Part shown: positions 53,698-64,000 of the stretch, in pieces
Layout: the number at the start of each line of letters is the position of its first letter
How positions within the stretch are numbered: position 1 is the stretch's first letter
Source: Neofusicoccum parvum
Taxonomy: Eukaryota; Ascomycota; Dothideomycetes; Botryosphaeriales; Botryosphaeriaceae
DNA: 64,000 nt
Direction: 5' to 3'
Assembly (NCBI GenBank): GCA_020912385.1
Contig: CP087215.1
Location: forward strand, 992,001-1,056,000
Notes under the pieces: model-generated
The model's database searches: none
What the model saw: only the letters and a program-made list of their open reading frames with translations
What the model was told of the DNA's origin: nothing
Made by a program: the position numbers and the translations under genes

Positions 53698-55857
53698 ATG
53701 CCCGCATCCGCCTCCGCAAGTCCGAGGAGCATGACAGCCCTGTACTTCGGAGAAACAAGCCTGGAGGAGCTACTCGAGCTGTCCCCTGAAGAGGTGTGGC
53801 AGGATGTCTACGACGCCGCGGCGGGCTACATATACGTACTGGGCCGCCCCTTCACTGCAAGAGGCGATCTAGTGTTCTGATCGAAATGTGAACAGGAGAG
53901 TCGGGCCGAGGAGCACACTGGTGACGTCGACAGCGTCTTGGAGATTGACCCCAGCGCGCAAATCCCGGAGGACATTTTTGTCAACTACAGCGTCGATCTC
54001 AGGCTCCTGGACGACGGCCAGAGCAGCGCGAGCGCATCCACACAGCCGACCTGCTGGTCTGGTACGTTCGGCTCGCCTGGCTGGGTGACGATTTCAGCTC
54101 AGCTGCGTGCCGAGCTCGTCCGACTGTACTTCTCAAACGTCCACCCCATCTGCCCCATCATCGACGAGCACCGCTTCTGGGAGCTCTACTCCAGCGTGTC
54201 GGACGACGTGTTCAGCGCCCGCTTCCCCTCTATCCTCTTCCAGTCCATGCTGTTCGCAGCCTTTGCGGTAAGCATCTGCCACCACTGACGCGTGCAACCC
54301 ATTGACGCCTTCTCCAGCACGCCAACAACGGGCAGCTGCGAGCAGCAGGGTACCAGTCCAGCCAAGATGCACAGGCGGAATACTACGGGATTCTAAAGGT
54401 AATCTGCTGCCCCTCTGCCCCTCTCCCTGCATGTTTCCTTGCTAAGAGCAGCGACAGACGGCGTATCAGTCCGCCCAAGTGCAGGCCAGCAATGAGGTGG
54501 ACGAGATCGTGCTGGCCAAGACGGCGCTGCTGCTGTCCTTCTGGTGCCCCCCGCAGGTGGACGTGATGATCAACAGCTTCTGGGCGGACCGGGCGTTCCA
54601 CCACACCAAGCAGTTCCTGCGCAAGTGGGCGCGGCGGGAGAACACGCCGGTGCCCAAGCGGCCGGGGATCGTGCACTGGTGCTGCATCATCCGCAGCACG
54701 CTCATCTCGTACTCGATGCGGCGGCCGTACCAGCTGCACGTCGACGAGGAGCCGCTGTGCGACCCCGAGGAGGTGCGCGCCGAGTTCGGGCTGGAGGCGC
54801 TGTTCCACAACTTCGCCACGCCCGAGGAGAAGCTGCGCATGATCGACGACTTCGTGGCGACGTGCAAGCTCAGCAAGAACCTCAACATGATCCTGCGGTC
54901 GCAGCGCGCCCTGCTGTTCGAGATGCACTGGACCCCCGCCGCCGTCGACGACGAGTCCGTGGCCATGACCGACGTGCTGCAGGACCACATGACAGCGTAT
55001 CTGAGCGCCTCGAACCAGGAAGCCGAGCTACAGGACCTACTACGCCGGTACGAGGAGAAAGGGCGTGTCATTGGGCCTGGGCCCAGAGACGAGCTATCGT
55101 TCGAGGAGATGCCGGCCAGAATGCGGGCGTACAACATCTACATCATCACCCAGTAAGTCGTGCAATACCATCTCTTTCGATGAAGAAGACTTTACTCACC
55201 TCTGCAGGTCCAGCATTGCGGCACTCTATCAGCGTTGTCTGCTCAATACGCCTGGAAAGTGGTCAAGAAGCTGCCAGAGCACGGGGCTCAAGAAGCTGAA
55301 GGAGGCATCGGCGAAGGTGGCTCTGGCGGTTGAGCGCATGATGGCGGAAGTAGCGGTGGAGATAATCCCCGGGTCCATGTGAGCAATCGAGACTTCCAAC
55401 GACGAGGACGACGAACAGCTGACCACGGCATGTCCCTCGCAGCACGGCCTGGACCCTGCTGCCCACGGTCACGTTCATGGTCGAGCAGAACTGCCGCAAG
55501 TTCGGCCTTCCGGAATCAAGCGAAGCGTACGAGGAGAGCGCGGTGGATGGGAGCAGCGCGCGCGAGAACGACGGCGCCCACGTAAGGGAGCTGGGCCAGC
55601 TGATGGCGCTCGCGCACCTGCTCTCGCCGCGGTTCCGCACTGCACGTGATGTGTGGGCGCTGACGCAGGACATTGATCAGCTTCTTTGCTCCGAGGCCGC
55701 GACGATGCGCATGCAGCTGGTGCGCGGGGCTGGCCGCTCGGGGACTGAGGGCCCTCAGGGAAACCTCCCAAGCACGCAAGCAATGGACTTGGATCTTTTA
55801 AAGCAAGCAACGGCGTATGTGGATGCGCGTATTGCCCACGGGGGTTCCTGGATGTAG
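53698..55857 (+). CDS. Fungal-specific transcription-factor-domain protein without visible DNA-binding domain
   Basis: Exons read are 53698-53835, 53896-54267, 54318-54398, 54452-55152, 55208-55378 and 55443-55857, giving 625 residues from the ATG at 53698. All introns are GT-AG, 50-64 nt. The middle domain is clear: LVRLYFSNVHPICPIIDEHRFW, then LLSFWCPPQVDVMINSFWADRAF, and IIRSTLISYSMRRPYQLHVDEE. MPASASASPRSMTALYFGE resembles the segment that follows the Zn2Cys6 domain in CTF1/FarB-type regulators. No Zn2Cys6 or other finger is encoded between here and the divergent neighbour. The protein may be 5-prime truncated, have an unrecognised first exon, or act as a co-regulator. Confidence 0.75.
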
Positions 55858-56099
55858 TATTCGTGGAAAAGATGACTCACATACGAACGATCGATGACCA
55901 CAAATAAGACATGCAGTGTTGACGAGAGAAGATGGCGAATTGGGTTCCATGCGCCGATAGAGCCACGGAGCAGACCAGGTGGGGAGAATCCTGCAGAAGT
56001 GGGCATCCCGGCCTTTCCCCACCGCCGACTCACTTATATGTATCAGAACTCCCCGTCGGGTTCACATCCGTACGTCTTGTTCTCTTTCGGGTGCTTATC

Positions 56100-57050
56100 A
56101 TGTCGGCAATGGAATTTACACGGCTGGTGCGGTTCGAGGAAGAGGGTCAAATCTTCTACGGCGACCTGCTTGAGAGCTCCGGCACATCATTCAAAGTCAA
56201 CAAGCTCAAAGGCGGCCTCGCAGACGGCTTTAGTGCTGCCGGATCAGAACCAGTAGCAGTTCAAAAGGTGCGTTGAACGCTCAGCCCGTCGATTTACTTG
56301 GAGTGTGTCTGCTTCCTGACACCGATTGAAGCTCCTTTGCCCGCTCGAGCGCACGCCAATCATCCAGTGCGTGGGCGTCAACTACCAAAAGCACGCCGCC
56401 GAGGCTAAGGTAGAAAGCTCCCCAAACACGAAAGAGCCAGCAGCAGCTCATGGCGGCAGCTATCCGTCCCGAAGTACCCGGTCATCTTCACCAAGCCGGC
56501 AGACGCGCTGGCAGGCCCACACCAGGCCATCCCCATCCACGCCGACGCGCAGACGATGCTCGACTACGAGGGCGAGCTGGCGGTCGTGGTCGGGCGCGAC
56601 GCCAAAGACGTGGACGAGTCGGATGCGCTCGACTACGTGCTGGGCTACGCGGCGGCCAACGACATCTCGGCGCGCAACTTCCAGGTGCCGGACGCAAGCG
56701 GCGGCCAGTACAGCTACGCCAAGTCGTTCGACAGCTTCGCGCCCGTCGGCCCGGCCATCGTGTCGCCGCGCGCGGTGCCGGACCCGCAGCGCCTGACGCT
56801 CGTCACCCGCGTCAACGGCGAGGAGCGGCAGCGGACCGGCACCGACGACATGATCTGGTCCGTCCGCCAGATCGTCGCGCACCTGTCGCGCGGCACCACG
56901 CTGCGCGCCGGCACTGTCATCATGACCGGCACCCCGGCCGGCGTCGGCTTTTTTCACAAGAAGTTCCTGAGGGACGGCGACGTCGTCGAGGTGGAGATCG
57001 AGGGGCTGGGTGCGATTGCAAACAAGATGGCTTTTACGAAGCTCGCATAG
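56100..57050 (+). CDS. Fumarylacetoacetate hydrolase family protein
   Basis: Exons are 56100-56267, 56332-56409 and 56460-57050, with phase-0 introns of 64 and 50 nt, giving 278 residues. Exon 2 encodes IIQCVGVNYQKHAAEAK and exon 3 begins LSVPKYPVIFTKPADALAGP. The metal-binding acidic cluster is in MLDYEGELAVVVG and later GYAAANDISARNFQ. Other landmarks are SFDSFAPVGPAIV and MTGTPAGVGFFHKKFL with DGDVVEVEIEGLG. Enzymes of this group hydrolyse C-C bonds of acylpyruvates such as fumarylpyruvate, or decarboxylate oxaloacetate-like acids. Next to an extradiol-type oxygenase, acylpyruvate hydrolysis is the likely role (inference). Confidence 0.9.
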
Positions 57051-57198
57051 CCCTGGCAGGCTTGTATGGTAGACATCAACGGATAAGGATGAAAGTATCC
57101 CATCTCGTGGGTTGGCAGTGTTGCTCATTCACATCAGCCCAATAGAAAACTTGCACGATCACATTTGGTAGCACGATAGTCAACAGCAATAAGCTAGA

Positions 57199-59451
57199 TC
57201 ACAAAGTGGCCAAGCTCCTGGGAGCGAAATGTGCTATCAGGGACCGGACGTAGCTCATGTCGTCGTCGTGGAAGGGAGGATCGCGGAAATCATTCTCCCC
57301 GTCAACCCACGAGACGTGAAGGAGCAGCCGGGCGAGCCACCAGTAGTCCAGCGCATGCTTCATGAAGCCGAGCCGCTTGAACTGCTGCGAGGCCGGAACC
57401 CGACGGCGGGCGTCCCACGCCACCTTCCACCGGGTCAGAGCGCGGTCGATGTTGTCGGCCGTGGTGCTGCAGCCGAGCATGCTGGCACGCGCCGTCCAGA
57501 TCATCACGAGCAGTGCTGTCAGCCCGTCAGCGTCAGCGATGCCATTCGCGGCGGGCAACGCACCGTTGATGGCGATGAGAAAGTGGAGCTCGGTCATTCC
57601 ACGCAGAGCCTCCTCGCACCAGTCATGGCGCAGCAGCGCCCTGAGCAGCTCGCGCAGCGAGGGCGTCTCAGGGGCCTGGTTGGCGCACAGCACGGCAACG
57701 CAGTCGGCGCGGCGAACCGCAGCAAACGCCTGCTCCGAACACGGCATGTCCGCAGCCACTTCGGCGAGCGCAAGCCGCGGCGGCACGTTGTGCATAATGC
57801 AGACCGTGGCGTCGATGAGGAACACGTAATGCACGAGCCTGGCGAGGGTGAGCGCACGGGTTGCAAAACGAAGGGATGTGCCGCACCTTGTCTGGGTCTC
57901 ACGCAATGCGAACTGATGCCAGTCGAACAAGTGCGCAGACGGAGGAGCCAGGTCCGCATGGGAGGGATTCCGCGCGCTGGTGAGTCCTAGCGCTCGAGTG
58001 CTCTGCCATCCGTTAGCGGCAGAGGCCAAGCTGGCGTGGAGGAGGCGCTGGTCACCGCTGCGAGGGCGTCGAGACGAGTTGTGCGAATGCGGCGACGCGT
58101 GGCAGCATCGCCTTCAATGTTCTGCACACAAACGAGGATGACGGCCGCTTGGACGGCTTGGAGATACACAGCGCCGCTGCCCTGCGCCGAGCGTGCACCA
58201 GCGGGCCGGTTGGCAAGCTGCCTGAAGCAAGGGTCACCGAACACGCACTCCTCGGCCAGGCCGAGCAGGCTGCGCGCAACTGTGGCATCGTCCGGGCAGG
58301 ATGAGTACAGCGCACCAGCCAGACAGACGACGAGCACAAGCGGGAGCGAGGCGGTCCGCGCATCAAACGAGGGACGGTGGGTAATGGGGCAGTGGGGGTG
58401 GAAGTGGTGGAAATAGGTGTGCATAAAGGTGCGGAGGTTGGGCGGCGTGAAGAAGCTGTAGGCATCCTCCACCCGCACGCTGGCCCGCGCTGCGTGGTCA
58501 CGGGGGAGGCTGATGTAGGCGTCGGTCAGCCGCATGACGAGCTCGCGGAGGCGGTCCTTGGTCTGGTCCTGCACGCGGGGCTGCTGCGCGCCGCCCGCCG
58601 ACGGCGAGCCCCCGAGCAGCGAGCAGTGGTCCGGCAGCCCGATGTCGACCCCGCTGTCCGGGCCCGATGCCACTTCGCCCCTGGACAGAGACGACGCGGG
58701 ATCGCTTCCCGAGCTGCGGCTCCACAGGTCGCGGGCGGGCGGGCGCGGCAGTGGCTCGGGGGGGACGCTGAGGAAGCCAAAGACCTCTGGCACCGTCTTG
58801 CGGCCGGGGCCACACAGCGCGGCGACGAAGGACATGCATATGTCGGCCGTGTCCAGCGCGAGACGGGGCGCGCGCGGCGGCGGCACGGTAGGCTGCAGGT
58901 CGTCCGGGGCAGGCTCAAGGTCCTCGGGTGCCGACGGCGAACTGGTGTGCAGCCGCGAGTGCTGGGTGGCAGGCTCCAGGTCCTCCGGGGCAGGCTCGAG
59001 GTCCTCAGGCGCTGACGGCGAGCTGGTGGGCACGTCTGGCTCGGGCACCGCCGTGCGCTGCTGCACGCGGCGCCAGGTGCAGGGGCTGCCGGCCGACTCG
59101 CACGCCTGGCACGGCCGGCGCAGGTCGCACGCCAGCTTGAACGAGGCGCAGCGGTCGCAGGCGGACTTGCGGCGGCCAGGCCGCTGCTGCTCCGGCACGG
59201 GGCGGTCGCCGCGGGACTTGCAGGCCAGGTAGTGGCGGCGCAGGATGTCGCGGCGGTGGAAGCGGGCATTGCAGAACTCGCACACGCAGAGGCGGCGGCC
59301 CTGGTCTGCGCGGCGCGGTCAGCCGAGGGCAGCAGCGGAGGCGGGGAGGCATACGCATCATCTCATGGCGGCGGAGGTGGTCCTGGCGCGAGTAGGTGGC
59401 GGCGCACGTCGAGCACCGGAAGAGCGCGGGCGGTGCAGCCGTGTCTGCCAT
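57199..59451 (-). CDS. Transcription factor with C2H2-type fingers plus Zn2Cys6 cluster
   Basis: Exons (minus) are 59355-59451, 58056-59305 and 57199-58002, giving 716 residues. The first splice (49 nt) completes finger 1, FRCSTCAATYSRQDHLRRHE with the final His across the junction. It is followed directly by a second finger, CEFCNARFHRRDILRRHYLAC, of C2HC type. A Zn2Cys6 cluster follows at ACDRCASFKLACD...PCQACESAGSPC. The linker holds tandem copies of EDLEPAPEDLEPA-like repeats. The fungal-specific domain includes FMHTYFHHFHPHCPITHRPSF and LVHYVFLIDATVCIMHNVPP. Two kinds of zinc domain in one protein occur in a minor class of fungal regulators. It is divergent from the P450 gene. Confidence 0.87.
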
Positions 59452-59785
59452 GGCCGTGGGAGGTGGTGGTAGGGGGAGTGGAGGGCTGCAGTTGTACGGC
59501 TGCGGGTTGTGGGGATTCGGCTGTGGGGATTGGGCAATGGGGATTGTGGGCAGTGGGGATTCGGCAGTGGATCGTGGGCTTTGGCTGTGGGGATTCGCCG
59601 CGCCCCCTGCCAGTGTGCTGTCCTCCGCCCACGCTGCTGCCATCTGCCACCTGCCGCGGCTCCAGTCCGCCTGCAGAGCCGCCGCCAGCAGCAACTCCCG
59701 CCGTCGATATCAATGGCATCCGCAATGCACTGCACCCACGCCGCGTCCATCCCGCGTCCGGCACTACTACGCCCTTGCCGTCGCC
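59452..59785. other. Divergent promoter region, regulator / P450
   Basis: About 330 bp between divergent start codons, with a degenerate repeat array at 59509-59598. A cluster-specific regulator sharing its promoter with a P450 suggests co-control. Confidence 0.5.
59509..59598. repeat. Array of GTGGGGATT repeats (CreA-like consensus)
   Basis: GTGGGGATT starts at 59509, 59523, 59553 and 59587, and an ATGGGGATT copy starts at 59537. The first four are 14-16 bp apart. GTGGGG fits SYGGRG, the CreA consensus. The array sits 58-147 bp upstream of the regulator start on the minus strand and 188-277 bp upstream of the P450 start. Confidence 0.55.
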
Positions 59786-61499
59786 ATGGCGTTCTCGTCC
59801 CCGGCGCTCACCATGCTCCTCCTGACAGCCTCGCTGCTGCTGTTCCTCGCCGCGTCCCGCCTGCGGTCCGCCAGGAAGTACAAGCTGCCGCCGCAGGTGC
59901 CCGGCTGGCCCATCGTGGGCAACTCGCTCGATGTGCCGCTCCCGGCCGGCATGTGGGCGGCGAAGGCGGCCCAGAAGTACGGCGAAATGTACGCTGCGCC
60001 CCCGCCCGCGAACACGCCCGGTGCTGGCGCTGCTGACCGCGGCCTCCCGCACGCAGGTTTACGTGCCGCCTGGGCGGCAAGACGCAGGTCTTCCTCAACT
60101 CGTCGCGCGTCGTGGCCGATCTGCTGGAGAAGCGGTCGGCCAAGTACTCGTCGCGCCCGTGGTGCCCGATGGCGCAGGACATCATGTCCGGCGGGTGCCG
60201 CATGCTGCTGATGCCGCACTGCGCGCGCTGGCGCGCCCAGCGCAAGATCATGCACGCCATCCTCAACGGCCGCTCCGCCGAGGCCAACTTCGTGCCGTAC
60301 CAGAACCTGGAGGCCCGGCAGCTGCTGCACGACTATCTCGAGGCGCCCGCGCAGTTCTACCGCGCCAACCAGCGCTTTGCCAACTCGGTGATCCTGAGCG
60401 TCGTGTTTGGCCGCCGCGCGCGCCTGGACGACCCGGAGCTGCAGGAGCTCTTCGAGTCCGTCGAGGGCCTGCTTGAGATCCTGTTCGACCCGCTCAAGGG
60501 CATCTGCGACTCCCTGCCGTGGCTCGCGCGCCTCCCCGAGTGCCTGCAGTGGTGGCGGCCGGCCGGCGAGCAGTACTTCCAGAAGACGGTGGGGTGAGCG
60601 TGTCCCGGGCACCACCAGGCTGTGTGCGTTGTGCTGACGACGCCTGGCGCAGGACCTACCGGCGCGAGTTCAACCGCTTCCTGGAGAAGATGGACGCCGG
60701 CACCGCCCGGCCCTGCTTCGCGGTGGATCTGATGCAGGGCGCGCTCCAGAAGGACTTCGACATGGACGAGACGGAGCGCCTGTTTGTCTTCGCCACGCTG
60801 CTGGAGGCCGGCAGCGACACCTCGCGCACCGTTCTGACGCAGATCATCGCCGCTGCCGCCGTCTACCCCGAGTGGACCAGGAAGGCGCGCGCCCTGCTGG
60901 ACGAGGTGTGCGGCCCCAACGCCGACCGGCTGCCGTCGCTGGCAGACCGGCCGAGGCTGCCGTACATCATGGCGGTGGTGAAGGAGGGCCTCCGGTGGCG
61001 CCCGTTCTCGCAGATCGGCCAGCCGCACATGCTGGAGCAGGACGACGAGTACGAGGGCTACCGCTTCCCCGCCGGCACGCTCTTCACCTGGAACGCGTAC
61101 GCCATCGCCCTCAACGACAACGAGTATCCCGATGCCATGAGGTTTCTTCCCGAACGCTTCATGAACGCCGATCTCGACAGCCCGCTGAAGGGCCACTGGA
61201 CCTTCGGCGTAGGGCGTAGGGTCTGCGTCGGATACAACGTCGGCACCAACAATCTGTGGATTGCCGCTGCATCGCTGCTTTACTGCTTCGATTTCGAGCA
61301 GGACCCGGTAAGACGCTGCTCCCCGATCGTTTGCGCGTCTCCTAACCAGCTGCAGGACCACCCAATAGACACTCTCAACACCAACTGGGAAGCCCACAGG
61401 GAAGCTCCTTTTGCCGCCAAAATCAAGGTCAGGAGTCAGGCACACGCAGCCCTGATCAGACGGGAAGCAGCACAGGCGCTAGCAGCCCCTTATGACTAA
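59786..61499 (+). CDS. Cytochrome P450 monooxygenase
   Basis: Exons are 59786-59988, 60057-60593, 60653-61307 and 61356-61499, giving 512 residues. The last intron (48 nt) is in frame. An N-terminal membrane anchor (ALTMLLLTASLLLFLAAS) is followed by the proline hinge LPPQVPGWPIVGN. The I helix shows LLEAGSDTSRTV with the AGxDT oxygen-activation motif. The K helix has KEGLRWRP (ExxR), and the heme loop is FGVGRRVCVGYNVG with the axial Cys. Overall it resembles the CYP620/O-methylsterigmatocystin-oxidoreductase-like group common in fungal clusters. It is an ER-bound hydroxylase needing a P450 reductase; its substrate is unknown. Confidence 0.92.
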
Positions 61500-61845
61500 A
61501 GATGTCCAGCAAGGCATGATGGGAGTGACGGAATGTGGCCTGGCTGTATACCGTAATGGAGTCAGAGAGGCGTCTTGAGGCAGTGCTGTGCTAGACAGCT
61601 TAACCCGTTACTATTTATGCATATTCCGACACCGCTTGTTTGTGACGTTGTGCTGGCACCGGGTGGCAGATCCGGGCACCAGCGGGAGAGTCAGAGCATG
61701 GTCCCTGGCTGAAGGCTTACACATGAATTGCAGATGGCGGGTGTGTTGGCGGCACTTTTGTCTGGCCTGAAGCGGACATGAACGAACGAAACACGTGCAC
61801 ATCTTTTGATTGTCATTCACAGAGGCCAGGAGCGGATGCTTCTAT
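61500..61845. other. Convergent 3-prime intergenic region
   Basis: About 345 bp between the P450 stop and the stop of the FAD monooxygenase. No feature recognised. Confidence 0.5.
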
Positions 61846-63691
61846 TCAAGACCCGGAGATGCCAAAAATTGCCCGAAAGCCGGGGAAAGCCGCACCAGCA
61901 GGCCCGGCAGCCTCAGAACGCCACCCGATCACGCCGTCTGGCCGAACCAGAATCGCACCGCCATCTCCGACCCCCTTGAGGCTACTCCAGCGTCCCTCGC
62001 AGTCCACATACTCGTCGTCCTGAGCACCGTGCAGGGGCCTGCTTATCTTGGCCACCCTCAAACCGATGGCCATTGCCTCTGCTTCCCGCTTGATCGCGCC
62101 GATCCAGGCCACTGCGTATCTGTCGGCTATCAGGAGAAAGTCGCCCCGACAGCCGAGCAGATCGTGCGTAGACACGACGGCTTTATCCCGCTCCAACCAA
62201 ACGTGTGGAAGCCGGTGGCCTGGTCTCGTGGTGGGAGTGTAGCTGAGGTTCCTTGAGTCGGTGCGAGGAGGCTTAGTGCCGTCTGATACAAACGCGCCTT
62301 CGCCGTAGAAGAAACCCAAGTCCATGTTGTGCGCCCCGAACTCCACGGCTTGCCCGTCAATGGCGTGCTGGAGCACCGCACGCCCTGCCCGCCCGGTCTC
62401 AGAGTCTTCGTCGAAAAGATTCGACAGGTGCGCCCTGTTTGCTTCGCTTTGGCCTGGCTTCAGCCCGATCGCGGCGTTGATGATGCCGTGGCACCGGTAC
62501 GTAAATAGTGCCCAATCGCAGATCCGCCTGCCTACGGGGCGTCGTTCGAGATCATAAGTGTCAAGGAGCCGCGGCGATACCACGCCTCTCAGAGCATAAG
62601 CCAGCTTCCAGGCTAGATTATACGCATCCTGCACCGCTGCGTTCAGGCCAAGCCCGGTGGTCGGCGGATGGCGGTGAGCAGCGTCGCCGCCGATGAAGAT
62701 ACGGCCTGCCATGTACTTGTTCGCGACAACACGCTCCAGCACCCAGTTGCTGACGCCAAGCACCTCGACCTGCAGGTCCGGAAGCTTCAGCAGCCCTCGA
62801 ATACACGCCGCAGGGTCGTCGATTGCCAGTGACGGATCGTCAGGGTCGCCGCCAAAGTGTATCTGCCATTCCTCCGAGTGTCGTCCCCATGAAGGGCCCA
62901 GGGGGAGGATGGAGCCGCTGCGGAACACTGCGCCGGCTTCCGGGTCAGCAAAGTGCGCAATGCCCGTGCGGTCGTCCCAGTATTGTGACAAGTCGGCCCT
63001 GAAATGCGTCGAGACGACTTGCCGCAGGCGTCGGACACCGCCCATTTCGACGCCGATCTTGTGCCCGATGGTCTTGCCGCCGTCTGCTCCCACGAGGTAC
63101 TTTGCTCGATAGACGCTTTCCTTTCCGTCCGCGCGTCTGACATGGACCGCCACACACCCCCCCTGGTCCTCGAAGTCCGTCACTGTGTGGCCAAAGAACA
63201 CTTTGCCCGGGTTCCTCGTCTCCGCCATGGCGCGGAAGATCGGCTCGGAGCGAAGCAGCGGTAGGTTGGAGGGCAGGTGTGGCGCGTCTCGCTGGTAGAT
63301 GCTGTGCCGTGGCGACTCGGCGTCGCAGCCCCACGCATCAATTGTGCCCAGCACCTTGCGGTCCAACGGCCCGTCGCCCCCCAAAGAAGTCTGCCACAGT
63401 ATCCTGCAGTTCTGTCGCGGCGGCGCGCCCTCCTTCAGAATTGCGTCTGCGATGCCATGCTGCCGGAAGATCTCCATCGTGCGCTGGCTGATCACATGGG
63501 CCTTGGGGAGAATGGACGTGCTCTGATGTCGCTCGAACAGAACGTGCTCGACGCCCAGATCTGAGAGGAACACAGACAGATTCAGGCCGCATGCTTGGTC
63601 CTGTCAGCAAGCATCCGTCGCACGTCTTTTCCGGTGGAGACTCACAGCCCCCTCCAACAATGACCACCGGAACATCGATTGCAGCGTCCAT
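61846..63691 (-). CDS. Phenol-hydroxylase-type FAD monooxygenase (PheA/TfdB family)
   Basis: Exons (minus) are 63646-63691 and 61846-63593 with a 52-nt intron, giving 597 residues. The intron interrupts the FAD motif; splicing restores VVIVGGGSCGLNLSVFLSDL with GGGSCG at residues 13-18. The frame then runs through LFERHQSTSILPKAHVISQR, KYLVGADGGKTIG and FIGGDAAHRHPPTTGLGLNA. The DG and GD motifs of class A flavoprotein hydroxylases are therefore all present. The C-terminus ends ILVRPDGVIGWRS, the thioredoxin-like tail of the phenol/2,4-dichlorophenol hydroxylase group. These enzymes add an ortho hydroxyl to phenols using NAD(P)H, producing catechols. It is the last complete gene in the window. 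Confidence 0.9.
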
Positions 63692-64000
63692 TTCGACCGA
63701 AGGCGCCACAGCAGGACTCTGGCGCTATCGAGTTTGCAGCTTTGGAGGGCTACAGTTTCATTTTGAAGTACCTGTAGGGTCTGAAGGCTGCTGTGCTTGT
63801 GCGCTGAACAGCTGGTCTCGACTGATGCCGGGGCAGTGGTGCTGCTACCCGCGGCTACAACCGGCGACCGCGCACAACTGACGCCATCGGCAGACGTGAA
63901 AGCGCTTCCGAGGCTACTCCAAGATACCCTATGCGACCGGCTGACTTCATCCACGGTTTTACGGCACGGTGATGGGCGAAAGCGGTGATCAAGTGGAGAA
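63692..64000. other. Upstream region of the FAD monooxygenase, cut by the window edge
   Basis: About 310 bp with no gene recognised. It should contain the monooxygenase promoter; the next gene to the right is outside the window. Confidence 0.5.

Noticed and set aside
40873..63691. Standard secondary-metabolite biosynthetic cluster
   Set aside because: No PKS, NRPS, terpene synthase or DMATS backbone gene is visible; a catabolic reading fits better, though the right edge is open.

Overview
The window is nuclear DNA from a filamentous ascomycete (Pezizomycotina). Most genes carry several short introns of about 46-68 nt with GT-AG ends and CTRAC-like branch sites. Intergenic spacing is short, and the gene families are fungal ones: Zn2Cys6 regulators, OPT and MFS transporters, sphingolipid C9-methyltransferase, a sterol isomerase and a kievitone-hydratase-like protein. 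I cannot fix the class or species from sequence alone. Exon coordinates below were read by hand from reading frame, splice signals and family conservation.

0.8-9.2 kb is a proline-utilisation (prn-type) block. It holds pyrroline-5-carboxylate reductase (-), a nine-exon PrnA-like Zn2Cys6 activator (+), proline dehydrogenase (-) and P5C dehydrogenase (-). No proline permease is present between them. Six TCCGAC/GTCGGA hexamers lie upstream of proline dehydrogenase and three upstream of P5C dehydrogenase, which makes them candidate operators.

10-24.6 kb holds a secreted feruloyl-esterase-like enzyme and an OPT oligopeptide transporter. A tandem run of small basic, disordered proteins follows; three of them share the motif RPxT(Y/W)xxxVxxxRxP and look like an unnamed paralogous family. 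After these come a seven-helix membrane protein, a DUF1275 membrane protein and a PhiA-like secreted protein.

26-40 kb holds a Gly/Ala-rich secreted protein and a large GPI-anchored wall protein. Then come sphingolipid C9-methyltransferase (with a GC-AG intron), an ERG2-type sterol isomerase, a Zn2Cys6 regulator, an arrestin-like adaptor with a PPxY motif, and a serine carboxypeptidase.

40-64 kb, to the right of an AT-rich stretch, is a dense set of accessory metabolic genes, mostly in divergent pairs. They are a kievitone-hydratase-like lipocalin-fold protein, an MFS transporter, an alcohol dehydrogenase, an AhpD/carboxymuconolactone-decarboxylase-like protein, a flavoprotein monooxygenase with an N-terminal NTF2-like region, a VOC extradiol-dioxygenase-like protein, an SDR, a LovD-like serine esterase, a fungal-specific regulator with no visible DNA-binding domain, a fumarylacetoacetate-hydrolase-family enzyme, a regulator with C2H2-type fingers plus a Zn2Cys6 cluster, a cytochrome P450 and a phenol-hydroxylase-type FAD monooxygenase. 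There is no PKS, NRPS or terpene synthase. The combination of hydroxylases, ring-cleavage-type oxygenase, acylpyruvate-type hydrolase, dehydrogenases, transporter and regulators reads best as an aromatic or plant-phenolic catabolism/detoxification cluster (inference). It may continue past the right edge.
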